DNA of 64,000 nt from Ligustrum vulgare (lineage: Eukaryota > Streptophyta > Magnoliopsida > Lamiales > Oleaceae), in the NCBI GenBank assembly GCA_963555705.1, contig OY743176.1, forward strand, positions 62,012,040 through 62,076,039, read 5' to 3'. Both the position numbers and the translations under genes were made by a program. Shown in pieces: positions 1 through 11,185 of the stretch (positions are counted from its first letter, which is position 1; each line of letters opens with the position of its first letter). The notes below the pieces were generated by a model. That model searched no databases, was not told where the DNA came from, and worked only from the letters and a program-made list of their open reading frames with translations.

Positions 1-1
1 T

Positions 2-1101
2 CAAGGCAATTCTGATTGCTCACTTTTTATTAAAAAAATTAACACTTCCTTCATAGCACTACTACTATATGTGGATGATATATTACTAGCTAGTTATGAT
101 CTAAATGAAATACAACAGCTCAAGACCTTTTTACATGATTTGTTTACAATAAAGGACATGGAAGCTAAAATAATTTCTTGAATTGGATGTTGCTCGATCA
201 AAATCCGGAATTTCAATCTACTAAAGGAAGTATGCCTTGGATATACTTGAGGACACAGGTCTTCTAGGTTCCAAACCAGTTACTTTCCTAGTGGAATCTA
301 ACCTTAAACTCAATATAGAAGATTCAAATCTATATCAGGATGCTTCAGTTCAAGTTCTTAGCCAGTTCCTTGCTAGACCTGTAGTGGCTCATTATCAAGC
401 TGCCATAGTGTACTTCAATATTTAAAAGCCACACCAGGTCAATGATTGTTCTTCTCCTCCTCCTCAAATTTAAAATTGAAAGCATTTTCTGATAGTGATT
501 GGGCAGGTTGCATAGATACCAGGAGTAGTGTTACAGGTTTTGCAATCTTTCTAGGAGACTCTCTAATTTCATGGATGTCAAAGAAACAAGCTACTATCAG
601 TCGATCCTCTGCAGAAGCATAATATAGAGCTCTTGCAATCACCAGGTTGCATAGATACCAGGAGGAGTGTACAGGTTATGCAATCTTTCTAGGAGACTTG
701 CTAATTTCATGGAAATTAAATAAACAAGCTACGGTCAGTTGATCCTCTACAGAAGCAGAATATAAAGCTCTTGCAATCACCACATGTGAAGTCCAATGAT
801 TATTATATGCTCTTCAAGACCTTAATATTGATCATCCTCGGCCGACAATGCTTTATGCTAATAGAAAATTCGCTTTATCCATTGCAACTAATTCGGTTCA
901 GCATGAAAGGACCAAACATATTCAAATAGATTCCCACCTTTTAGAGAAAAGTTGCAGCAAAATGTAATCAAGATCTTTTACATTCCCTCGAAGTTACAAC
1001 TCGCAGACATATTCACAAAGCCTCTTGGATCATTGCCCTTCCATTACAATTTGCGCAAGATGAGTATTATAAACATACATGCTCCTCTTGAGGGGGGGGG
1101 G
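2..1101 (+). pseudogene. Ty1/copia pol remnant (RT end and RNase H)
   Basis: Decayed 3' part of a Ty1/copia polyprotein. From base 2 the frame reads the end of the reverse transcriptase palm, with the catalytic YVDD box at 68-79, until a TGA stop at 179-181. A second piece (about 237-450) holds DILEDTGLLGSKP and VLSQFLARPVVAHYQAA, with the usual stretch between these blocks missing. RNase H follows at about 465-640 ([17 protein letters not shown]), then TKHIQIDSHLLEK near 915-950 and YIPSKLQLADIFTKPL near 980-1024, the normal C-terminal order for copia pol. Several frameshifts and stops make it non-functional. The upstream gag, protease and integrase lie outside the window. Family assignment is secure; the lineage is not determined. 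Confidence 0.93.
504..781 (+). repeat. 139-bp tandem duplication inside copia RNase H
   Basis: Two consecutive diverged copies (about 504-642 and 643-781), each beginning CAGGTTGCATAGATACC and running to GCTCTTGCAATCACCA. Both encode the same RNase H stretch ([15 protein letters not shown]). Copy 2 has its own indels and stops, so the duplication is old or arose in an already dead element. Confidence 0.9.
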
Positions 1102-1401
1102 TCTTGGAATATCATCTCACAGATCAACAACATGGAGCTGAAGAAGAAAAGGCAAAGATAGCTAACAAAGTTTGAAGTTAGTTTGAAAGGAAGTTAATGT
1201 AGTTCAAAGTTATTTAGAAATGCTGGTTAAGAGTTAGTTAATTTATATTATTATTGTTTTTCATTTTATTTGAAATCCTTGTGTATAAGTAGAGCTCAAA
1301 TCCTAGTATATTATACTGAGAAACGTATAAGAAAGATTAATGAGAGTACAATTCGATTCTTCTATTCTCTGGTTTTCTATTTTTGGTTTCATAAATTTAC
1401 A
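1102..1401 (+). mobile_element. 3' LTR of the copia remnant
   Basis: Directly follows the pol tail and a G-run polypurine tract (1091-1101). Begins TCTTGGAATATC, one base from the common TGTTGGAATATC copia LTR start, and ends near TTTACA at 1401. It holds a TATA-like GTGTATAAGTAG near 1281. The 5' LTR is outside the window, so the exact end cannot be confirmed by comparison. Confidence 0.7.
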
Positions 1402-1628
1402 CTATACCCCGTTTAGAAAACATGAGGCTAAACCATAATGAAGAAAACGAAGGTTTGTGATAAACTCAGTCCCCAAGAAAAAGAGAGAAGAAAAGAAAAT
1501 CCTACTTTTACTAAACAAATTTGCTCAAATAGGAAAATATAAATTTACAGTGAGAACTCCAATAAAAAATTTGTGCATGAAAAAAGAGCTTCACATTTTT
1601 GCTTTGATATCCGGAAAGGACACAGACG

Positions 1629-4600
1629 TGATAAATGTATTTTATACACTTATTTAGATACAAAAATCAAAGAATTATATTGACGTTTTAGAATAAATTT
1701 TATTGATTTAGTTGTTAATTTTATTTATTTCAATATTTATCCCAAGGTCGAAAGAAAGGATGAATCAAGGAAAAAATGACCAACTTCAGTGCTATTTGGA
1801 CTTAAATGTACAATGTGGAAGTTAATGAAGCCAATCGAGAATCAAAATTGTAACTAATTGGAAGAAGGAATTCAGGGACTTCATTGAAGAAATAAAGAGA
1901 TGGAAGGTTTAATTGAAGAAATTCAGACGTCAAAGGGTTGAGTTTTGCAAAATCAGAAGACGAAGAACGTACTTGAAATTATGGGAAAGGATCAACTTAT
2001 AGGAAATTAAAGTCTAATTATTGAAGGAAAATACCTAAACCAAGCGATCGCATGCTTTTGACACAAGCGGTCGCATGATCGCTATTAAGGAAAGCAGAAC
2101 CGTCATTGTTCCTCGCAAGGGATCACACTTCATCAAGGCAAGTGGTCGCTTGCTTGTTTGTTTGCCAAGAAACTTCCTTCCTTTCTCTACACGAATTTCA
2201 TTTGATTTCCTAATTAACAAGGTTTCTAACCTATATATATATGGAACATTGTTTCACGAAATTGGGGGGGACCACTTTACACATTATTTTATACATTCTT
2301 TGAAAGATGATGTATTAAATCGTAAGTATACGATGTCGCATCCAAGTAATAAAGTGGACAAAAGAGTCCCAGTTATTGTCCCAAAGAGATTGTAATTAAG
2401 TACCGAAATTGTGTTAACTTTAGCTTTATTTGAATGGTCGATTTGGATTTTTGAATTGAACTAAAATATTAAACGAAAAAGCAAAAGAAAATAAAAAACA
2501 TTTAGATTTTCTAAATTGATGTTTATAATTGTTGGGACATCCAGTTTCACATTAGTCAATTTTAATTCCAATATTCTAGGTTTATTCCTATTAATGTGCT
2601 CGATCGAATTCACTTATGCATATGAAATTCCTCTCTCGAGTTTAAATCAACTCTACCTAATTAGTCAACCATGTTTCTAGATAGTAACTCATAATAATTA
2701 GGTGCATCGAACACAAGAATTCATGTAGCGATCTCGCAATAATAATAAATGTATATCTCTATCATTTATCCAATTACCGAATTTTATTCCTAGATCTAAA
2801 TTGTTAGCTCACCTTTCGAATTATGAAAACAACCCATTAAATTATTAATAAGTGATCAATTCATTCACGCATTAAATACAAAATAAAATCCACACATGCA
2901 ATTATAAATGCAAAACTCAAATTATAGAATTAAAAGCGTAAAACTAAACTACATCGTTTATTCCAACTAAAAGTTTAGTTGTTCATCAATAAAGAAATAA
3001 ATAAGCTGTCAAAATCTAAATACGTATGATGAGTTTATCAAATTAACAAAGAAAATGAAATTTTGCACCAAGTATTTCGTTCCCCGTTGATAATCTTCAA
3101 TTCCCAAGCTTTCGCCTTGATTTTCCTCTCAAGATTTGAATGATAAAACGCTGATTTACCTTCTTGAAAGTACATGTAAAAGTGTGACAAAAGTCTTGCG
3201 AAGGTCCCATTTTTCGTGCATGAGAGGTTGTATTTATAGAAGAGGAGAAAGCCTAGTAGAATAAAGGTGAAATTAGATTTAAAAAAATGCGCATGGGACA
3301 AAACATCCTCAGGGCCTTGGAAAGTTGTGCGATCGCGCAGAAGAAACCTTAGTGGCCGCACATGCAACTGAAATTCCAATCTGTTAATTTGTGTAACGAT
3401 CGTGCGACCGCGCGCCTCAGTCCTTTGTGCGTCCACGTGGTTATAAGTTTAAGCTGCAATTTCAACTTTCTAAAACTTGCATTTTAGTCTTCATATTTTA
3501 TTTGCTCCTCGGTCCTTCAACTTTCAACCGTAGCAATTTAGTCCCCAAATTCTTGATTTTTTCATTTAACTTCCTCTTGTCCTCAATTGTCTCCATGCAG
3601 TTCTCCAATGTGTACAATTTAACTCCAATAATTATCCATTTGGTCTTTATTTGCTTCAATTCCTTCATTCTATCAACTTTAGGATATTTTCCTGCAATAG
3701 AAAACGAACAAACAACATTGAGATAGAATTTATTCTAAAATGACAATAAAATATCCTAATTTAGATATATAAATAAGTATATAAAATACAATTATCAAGA
3801 GAGAAGATACATAAACATTGAGAGTTCTTCATTGATTCAAGAGGCACAAGGTCTCAAGATTTCTTCTTCAACAGGATTCATTCGTATTTTCAGGTGATGA
3901 TTATTATTGGCTCTTGTTGTTTATTTTCAAAGATGTATCTAGGCTAAACTTTTATTGTGTTAGGATCGTAATGAAGTTTTAAAATCCCTATTTTTTTATT
4001 TTTATTTTTTTGGCTTTGTTCAATTAAAGACAATTTATATTTTGAGCAATTAATTCTATTTTTCATACATCTACACTTATATGCACAATGATTGTATAAT
4101 ATTTGTCACATTTTTTTAGGTTCAAAAGACTAGAAACTCGTTAGACTTGTTTTAATTGCCATAAAATCCAATAGGGCAAAGAAATATACATCTATACTTT
4201 ATGTAATATTTAATTGTTCATGAATTGTTAATGTTTTCCTATTTGTTCTCATTCGTCATAAAAATATAGTGGGTTACATATAAGGATATGTTTTAATTCC
4301 GATTCGAAAGAGGGTTTTAAGCAATTTAGGAGCATTGATTTTCATTACTTATAAATTTTTTTTAATTATTCAAACCAAGATTTAAAAGATGGAATAGAAA
4401 GTGAATTTTAGATCCTAGCACTACATTTACATTCATTACATATGTCACCCTTTAAATCTTTCTTAATTTCGTTTAATCTCTTATTTTATAGCTATTTGGT
4501 TAGTTAGTTTTATCTGAATTTTCACAAACAAAATTAAATTTTCTCGTTTCAGTTAAGGTTGGTAATCTCAAATAATAATTTATCTCAATCCTCAATCCTC

Positions 4601-4678
4601 ATGGGATCGATACACAGACTTATAATCTATTATATTATTTGTGGGCTTTGTACACTTGTTGTAGATAAACACACAACA
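1629..4678 (+). mobile_element. Solo LTR (gypsy-like family A), split by an inner LTR
   Basis: Starts TGATAAATGTATTTTATACA at 1629 and ends CACACAACA at 4678. It is flanked by an exact 5-bp duplication AGACG (1624-1628 and 4679-4683), the mark of LTR-element insertion. No internal coding region is present, so this is a solo LTR. Without the inner insertion it is about 1.55 kb. The 3' end carries the phrase CTCATGGGATCGATACAC and TTTGTACACTTGT, shared with the other family A copies in this window. Orientation is given with the TGATAAG end as 5'; that is an assumption from family resemblance. The superfamily (Ty3/gypsy) is inferred, not proven. Confidence 0.85.
2308..3797 (-). mobile_element. 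Inner solo LTR (family A) nested in the first
   Basis: About 1.49 kb. On the plus strand it runs from TGATGTATTAAATCGTAAG to TATAAAATACAATTATCA, opposite to the surrounding LTR. The flanking 5-mers AAAGA (2303-2307) and AGAGA (3798-3802) match at four of five bases, consistent with an aged duplication. It shares with the copy at 14989-16496 the phrases AATAAAGTGGAC, CTCTCGAGTTTAAATCAA and GTCAACCATGT. The AT-rich GTTGTATTTATAG near 3230 matches the TATA-like site of that copy. Confidence 0.8.
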
Positions 4679-5119
4679 AGACGCTACCACTATAAATTGC
4701 ATCCTAAAATTTGATTATATTACTGATTACCAAACTCATCTAGCATTTTTAACAACACAAATAAATTCCAACTGTTTAATGTACAAAAGAACAAGGTTCA
4801 TATGCATACCGATCATTCCAGTAAGCATCGATACTTATATAGTAATGTAACCTTGTAAGTTTGGAAGGAGTTTAACACTCGGCAAAGAAAAAATAATTAA
4901 CATCACACTGTCTCTGTGGCACACGATTTTTCATGTGAAGTTTTTCATTTTTTTGTAATAAATATAGCAAAAGAATTTAAAATCAAGTAAAGTGTTTAAA
5001 ATCAGAATAGGGGAAGGAAGATTATTAAGAAAGCTAGAAGAGTTATAAAGTTAACATTTAAAGTCATGGCATAAAAGTCAAGGCATTTAATTTCAAAAAT
5101 TGTTAAACTGCAAATGTTA

Positions 5120-5475
5120 CTGCATGTATCGACACATGGGTATCGATACATTCGGTTAGGTGATGATGGTTATGATCTGAAAATTGGTTTCAACATTTAA
5201 ATCTTAAAGATGGTGATACACCAAAATGGATGTATCGATACATAGAGGTAAATGTTGTCTAAATCAAAGATTCATAGTTAAAAACATTTTAGAAAGTGAT
5301 TTACGTTGATTAATTGAATAAAGATTTGAAAGGAGTGACTGAGCATAAGTGTAATTTGGAAAGGTATTGTGTAATTAAATGTAATACTAAACTGAAAACT
5401 GGTAAATTAACTTTTCCTATTGTATGTATCGATACATACAGTTCAGTAATGTATTGATACATACAGTTCAGTATT
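5120..5475. repeat. Dispersed TGTATCGATACAT palindromes
   Basis: At least five occurrences or close variants of the palindrome TGTATCGATACA within about 350 bp: near 5125 (TGTATCGACACATGG), 5138 (GTATCGATACATT), 5232 (TGTATCGATACATAG), 5426 (TGTATCGATACATACAG) and 5450 (TGTATTGATACATACAG). The last two belong to a short tandem unit ending ACATACAGTTCAGTA. Function unknown. Confidence 0.75.
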
Positions 5476-6221
5476 GAATAGTAGTTCCAGAGATTTAGCA
5501 CCAACATCCATTTGATAAAAATAACGTCATTTCAAATCAAAGTAATGATACGAAATAATAAAAGTAAAGATTTCCAAAAGATATATGTTTTTATACCATC
5601 TTATACTCGACCATTTTATAAAAAGTCAAGTTGGGATGTTACAAACTAATCAAAAGACCTCGAGGCCTTCATATCTTACAAAATGTTTAAACTTAATAGC
5701 CATTAGTAAAGTAATGGCTTTCGAAATACAAGAACTCAAAGGTGTCTGCATGATAGCATTCGATCTGAATACGTGTAAACTCATAATGATAGAGGGTTGG
5801 ATATTTCGATGAGTAACTCCAAATCTCTGTCTTGACCATAGATATATATTTTGAGCCATAAGATGATACTTTTCATCCCATCGAAGTCACTTCAAATACT
5901 TGATATTCCTGCGTCTACAAGTTGAAAACATGTAAAACATGAATACAAAGTATTCAGAAATTAACAAATTTCTTTTCAAGTGGGGTCTATATTACAAATC
6001 AACTACTATCACATGTTCACAATATAACAAGCAGGGAAAAAATAACCCTGAATCCAAGCGTGGTATTCCACGAGTTCAAGCAGGGAGTCGCAACCCCTGA
6101 GATCTTTTAAAAAGCATAACCACATTGTGGCACGAATTTTAAGACAAGCATCGTAGGAGAGGTAACAAGCAGGGATAGAGTATGATAGTAATACTAATAT
6201 TATGCAAAAATCCTTACTTTT

Positions 6222-6300
6222 ATGGACACGCGACGCGGCATGACACAACACCGACACATTGACACTCGATTTCTCAAAATGATAGGACACGACATGTTTG
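6222..6300. repeat. GACAC-rich patch, possible hAT subterminal repeat
   Basis: Clustered GGACACG, CGACACA and GGACACGACATG on the plus strand just downstream (in transcript sense) of the dead hAT transposase. A similar CATGTGTC/GACGTGTCAG patch lies at 26655-26735. Short repeated motifs near the ends are common in hAT elements, so this may be the 3' subterminal region. No TIR or TSD was identified. Confidence 0.35.
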
Positions 6301-6487
6301 GGGACAAGCAGATTAATTTTCTTAATTTTTTTTCTTATTTTATATATTAGTTTAATATACAAACAACATATTGTATATTTATTGTATCAAAACAAATATA
6401 TCAAATAAAAATAAATTTATAATTTAGTCGTTTAAATTTAGTCATAACATGAAGTTCAACAAGACATAAAAATATAATCTATGAATC

Positions 6488-8480
6488 TATCATTCATCTT
6501 CGGTCGCTTCCTCAACATCTTCATCTCTATTATCAGTAAATATTACTGCCTCTAATTCTGGTTCATCTAGTGACAAATTAGTAACTTGGAGCACTCCAAT
6601 ATCTTCAAATGAATCAAATGTATCACCACCAACATTCCACATCTTAGTATCTCCTTTGAAGTATTGTGGACTCCTCATCGATAATAGATGAAGATTGCTA
6701 TGAAAAAAATACTAAATCCTATGCATGTTTTGGAGTTATCCTATTCCTTTTAAGCAGATGCACAAAGGAATAGGTACTCCAATTTTGTTCACAACACGAC
6801 GAAGATGGTTGTACCAATAACTTCAAGGTCAATTATTGAAACATAAGTGCATAAGCACCATGATTGACCCAGCAAGTCTTTGGATCCAAGTGATAACGAT
6901 TTTGTATAGAATTGAATTCACCAAAATCATTGTCCATAATTGAACAACTAGCATACTCAGCAATCACTTTTACACGTCTTCATTTTGACAAGTATCTATT
7001 GAGGCATTTTTCTTTCTTGTGAAACTTCTAAATATTTATGAGGAGAAACTTAAGGAGGATCCTCTTTAAGCTATTCTCCACTGTAGTATCTGATATACAA
7101 AAGCAAATAATAAAATGATAGAAAGATTAGTAACAAACTGAAAAATAGTAATAGTAAAATACTAAAACATGAATAAAGAAAATTATTATGTAGAACTACC
7201 TTGAGTTTAAAGAATGAGCCAAAAAATGTGGTGGAGTGTTACTCTTTTTCCAACGATAAATAAGAATCTCGTAAATAACATAGTAAAATGATGATACCTC
7301 ATCTTGATTATTTCCCTCATGCCTATAGATCATCAATTTCACTTTTTCTATCATGGTATCTTTCAAGTCATAAATTAAGTGAAGATAAGGTTTATCTGTA
7401 TCACAAAGTATAAGCATATCATAAATTGGTGCAGTGAATGAAAGAACATAAGTTATGGAGTCCTTCCAAAGATCATCAAGTATTTTCTTTTTCACAAAAA
7501 TCTTGTCGATAAGTTGTTCACTTTTCACTTATAACCATATTCTGCAACCCTCCTTTAATGATTTATGCACAACAATTGCTCAAGCAAATTGGGTCTCTTC
7601 TATAGAAAGCAATTTCGTTGACACAAATTCCTCAAACATTGCCAATACCATAGTGTGATTCATTATAAAAAATAAAAAAAATAAAAAAAAAATTAATAAC
7701 CATAACATCATCGTGAATACTAGTAATCCAGTTGCACTCCTTGTATGTAATTTGGTTATTATCAACATTATTCGCATCATATATATTCTTCAAAGCAAGA
7801 TGTCCAAAAAATATGAGGAAATTCTGCCTCTATTATTTGAACCGTAGCCTTGCAATTTGCAGCATTATTTGTAATTAGCTGAATAACATTTTTATGTTTA
7901 ATTTCATTTATAACCTCTCGCATCAATATGGAAATAAAATATTTATCATTTATTTCACCCATTTAATCATCAGCCTTTAAAAACATTGGTCCACTCTTAG
8001 ACACGGCTATGAAATTAATTAATGATCTTCTTTGTGGATCACTCCATCCATCACTCACAATGCTTACTCTTTTTTTATGCCCATAGGTTGGAATAATCTT
8101 TCCACATTTCTCTTTTCTTTTTGAATGAGAATGGTTCTCAACTTATTATAATCCGGTGGCACATATCCTAATAAGGGGTTATTTGCAGTAAGACTTTAAA
8201 AAATGACATAATAAGGATTTTTGGCAAGATAAAATGACATACCACTTGTATAAAACAACCTAGCAATTTTTTAATCTAATTGTTCATGAGATGTCATATT
8301 AAAAGTTTTTTCAAGTGCATCAGTCCTTTTTTTTTTTTTTTTTTTTTGCTCCATCATATGAAAAGTAGCATTATCATTCCTAGTGACAGTACCCATAGAA
8401 ATTCTTTCCTCGGGCAATGATACTCTTTGGGGCTCATTATTTTTGCTTCATCATCTAACTTTTACATCTCACTATTATCT
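6488..8480 (-). pseudogene. hAT transposase pseudogene (DUF659 + C-terminal dimerisation)
   Basis: Minus-strand fragments fall in the order of a plant hAT transposase. About 8470-8070: EPQRVSLPEERIS, KTFNMTSHEQLD (stop), then ARLFYTSGMSFYLAKNPYY (stop) and NNPLLGYVPPDYNKLR. About 8085-7780 is the DUF659 core: IVSDGWSDPQRRSLINF, then GPMFLKADD and an in-frame TAA, then MGEINDKYF, NNAANCK and FPHIFWTSC. About 7528-7196: WKDSITYVLSF to HFLAHSLNSR. About 6890-6488 is the C-terminal dimerisation region with CCEQNWSTYSFVH, KRNRITPKHA and LDEPELEAV. Frameshifts, in-frame stops, and loss of the sequence expected after WTSC make it non-functional. Introns cannot be separated from decay in every gap. 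It lies just left of the large MULE. Confidence 0.92.
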
Positions 8481-8486
8481 TTTGTA

Positions 8487-8582
8487 GTTACCTTTCACAA
8501 GCTCTTATACCAAAATCAGACAATTTCAACAAATATACCCTAACTCTTGTAAATGAAGGGTTTTTTTTTTTTTTTTTTGTTG
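8487..8582. other. Left flank of the MULE, poly-T
   Basis: AT-rich DNA with a 22-base T run (8561-8578 region) directly before the MULE target-site duplication. No gene. Confidence 0.6.
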
Positions 8583-8591
8583 ATTACAAAA
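8583..8591. repeat. Left TSD of the MULE
   Basis: ATTACAAAA, repeated at 22812-22820. The next base is A on both sides, so 9 or 10 bp is possible. A 9-bp TSD is typical of MULEs. Confidence 0.9.
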
Positions 8592-8795
8592 AGGTAATTG
8601 ACATAAAACGTCCCTATGTTTGACATTCATTATGCAAATCATCCCAACATTCAAATTGTTGGTGCATAAATCACAACGTTTCTAGTTTTTTGCGAAGAAT
8701 GTCCTTTTAGTTAATTTAAACTTCTCTTCACCGTTAAGTTGGATTTGAACAATAAATTTGTTAAGACTCGAAGGACAATTTCGTCAAAAAAGCCA
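8592..8795 (+). repeat. Left TIR of the MULE
   Basis: Begins AGGTAATTGACATAAAACGT and aligns along about 200 bp with the reverse complement of the right end (GGGTAATTGGCACAAAACGT...). The two arms share ACGTCCCTA, CCCAACATT and GCGTCC-like blocks spaced about 35 bp apart. The shared ACGTCCC repeats may be transposase-binding sites; that is inference. Confidence 0.88.
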
Positions 8796-9136
8796 ATAAT
8801 AATACAGGAAAGCCTTAATATGATTACTTGGTGGTGGTGGTGGTGGGAATGATGGGAATGGGGGCTTAAGGTATAGCAAAGGGGTTGAAGCAACACCATG
8901 AGAATTCTTGAATGCAATAGGTAGTGGACTTGGGCTGAAGAATGGGAACATGGGCGTCTTTCCAGTTGAGGAATTGAGTGGAGGGAAAAATATGCTTATA
9001 AGTCATTTTAAAGATACCAATTCATCTTTGACAATCTCGTGTCCCAAGTTTCAAAAGTCAGGTCAATATAGAAACTATTTATAACAAAAAAATATATATT
9101 AATATACATTCCATATCAAACATAAACTCCATAAAA

Positions 9137-9334
9137 TCAAGGATACGTAACTGAAAATAGAGATTCTTCCCATAATTTTTTCTCTGCCATCAACGACGAA
9201 GCTAAATCTCTCAACTCAAACCGACATCCGAACTGGTAACTATTACTGAAATCGGTCACAGGTTTGTAATCGCCATAACTAAAATTAAGCTCCAACATCT
9301 TCCTATTTGCACCTAGAATCATCGAATTGTTCAA
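9137..9334 (-). other. MULE 5' spacer with small unassigned ORF
   Basis: A 65-codon minus-strand ORF (MNNSMILGANRKMLELNFSY...) lies between the left TIR and the GTGACC array. No family recognised. Its translated region contains no GTGACC motif. It is probably chance or a relic of a first exon; nothing supports expression. Confidence 0.2.
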
Positions 9335-9439
9335 TAATAGAGGGTAAGTGTTTTAAATTGAATTCAATTTGTATAATCTACATCAAAACAAAAGCAATTG
9401 TCCTTTCCCAATGTCGATCTTTTTCAACGTCGATGTTTT

Positions 9440-11165
9440 TCAGCTCTGTTTGCATTATGTGACCTGCACTTAAACCCCTGTGGCCTGGAACTAAATTTTG
9501 TGACCTGTGGCTTTGTTCTGTGACCTACACATTAACTCATGTAGCCTAGAACTAAGCCATGTGACCTGCAACTAAACCTTGTGACCTGCAACTATGCCTT
9601 GTGACCTGCAACTAATCCTTCTGACCCGTGGCTTTGTTCTGTGACCAACGCAGTTAATTATGTGGCTTGCATCTAAATGGTGTGACCTGTTTAATTTAAT
9701 ATTTGTGACCTCTGTTTGCATCATGTGACCTGCACTTAAAATCCTGTGGCCTGGAACAAAGCCTTGTGACCTGTGGATTTGTTGTGTGACCTACACATTA
9801 ACTCATGTAACCTGTGTTATGCCTTGTGACCTGCGGCTGCTTAAACCATGTGACTTGCAACGATGCTTTGTGACCTGCAATTAAGCCATGTCACCTGTGG
9901 CTTTGTTCTGTGACCTACACTTAAACCCTATGACCTGCAACTAAACCATGTGACTTGCAACTAAAACCTGTGGCCTTCAACTAAGCCTTGTGACCCGTGG
10001 CTTAATCTTGTGACCAACGCAGATGTTCCTGTGACACGTAGTTAATTATGTTACTTGCATCTGTATGGTGTGATCTGTTTAATTTAATATTTGTGACCTC
10101 TGTTTGCATCATGTGACTTGCACTTAAAATCCTGTGGCCTGGAACAAAGCCTTGTGACCTGTGGATTTATTGTGTGACCTACACATTAACTCATGTGACA
10201 TTTCGTTATGCCTTGTGACCTGCGGCGGCTTAAACTTTGTGACTTGCAACGATGCTTTGTGACCTGCAATTAAGCCATGTCACCTGTGGCTTTGTTCTGT
10301 AACCTACACTTAAACCTTGTGGCCTGCAACTAAGCCATGTGACTTGCAACTAAACATTGTTGCCTTCAACTAAGCCTTGTGACCCGTGGCTTAATCTTGT
10401 GACCAACGCAGATGTTCCTGTGACCCGTAGTTAATTATGTGACCTGCATCTGAATGGTGTGATCTGTTTAATTTAATATTTGTGACCTCTGTTTGCATCA
10501 TGTGACCTGCACTTAAAATCCTGTGGACGGGAACAAAGCCTTGTAACCTGTGGATTTGTTCTGTGACCTACACATTAACTCATGTGATTTGTCGTTAAGC
10601 CTTGTGACATGCAGCAGCTTAAACCCTGTGACTTGCAACGATGCTTTGTGACCTACAATTAAGCCATGTCACCTGTGACTTTGTTCTGTGACCTACACTT
10701 AAACCCTGGGACCTGCAACTAAGTCATGTGACGTGCAACTAAACCCTGTGGCCTTCAACTAAGCCTTGTGACCCGTGGCTTAATCTTGTGACCAACGCAG
10801 ATGTTCCTATGACCCGTAGTTAATTATGTGACCTGCATCTGAATGATGTGATCTATTTAATTTAATATTTGTGACCTCTGTTTGTATCATGTGACCTACA
10901 CTTAAAATCCTGTGGCCTGGAACAAAGCCTTGTGACATGTGGATTTGTTTTGTGACCTACACATTAACTCACGTGACCTGTAGTCAAATTATATTATCGA
11001 CACATTAAAATCTGTTACCTGTAACTAAGCCTTGTGACCCCTTGTTTTGTTTAGTGACCTGGTATTAAAATCTGTGACCCCCGCACTTAGTCTGTGACCT
11101 GTAGCAAAATTTTGTCATATCAATCTGTAACCTGTAGCTAAATTTAATCACCAAAATATTAACAT
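9440..11165 (+). repeat. GTGACC minisatellite with ~389-bp higher-order repeat
   Basis: About 1.7 kb made almost entirely of degenerate 20-30 bp units of the form TGTGACCTGCAACTAAACC, dozens of copies, nearly all with GTGACC on the plus strand. The units are ordered in a higher-order repeat: the landmark CTGTTTGCATCATGTGACCT recurs near 9713, 10101, 10490 and 10879, a spacing of 388-389 bp, with a shorter first interval from 9447. The array ends about 20 bp before the MURA start codon, so it is the 5' leader or promoter region of that gene. Confidence 0.93.
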
Positions 11166-11185
11166 TTGTGATATATTTGCGGGGT

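Larger units (their letters stand above)
4684..6480. other. No gene found; AT-rich intergenic DNA
   Basis: I see no coding region that can be defended here. Short ORFs such as 5310-5507 and 6009-6362 (both minus) show no recognisable motif. The stretch holds the palindromic TGTATCGATACA repeats and a GACACG-rich patch, listed separately. Confidence 0.6.

Noticed and set aside
6009..6362. 117-codon minus ORF
   Set aside because: Overlaps the GACAC-rich patch, shows no domain, and composition is like its surroundings.
9440..11165. CRISPR-like array of short repeats and spacers
   Set aside because: Units are degenerate throughout with no distinct unique spacers, in a plant transposon; it is a minisatellite.
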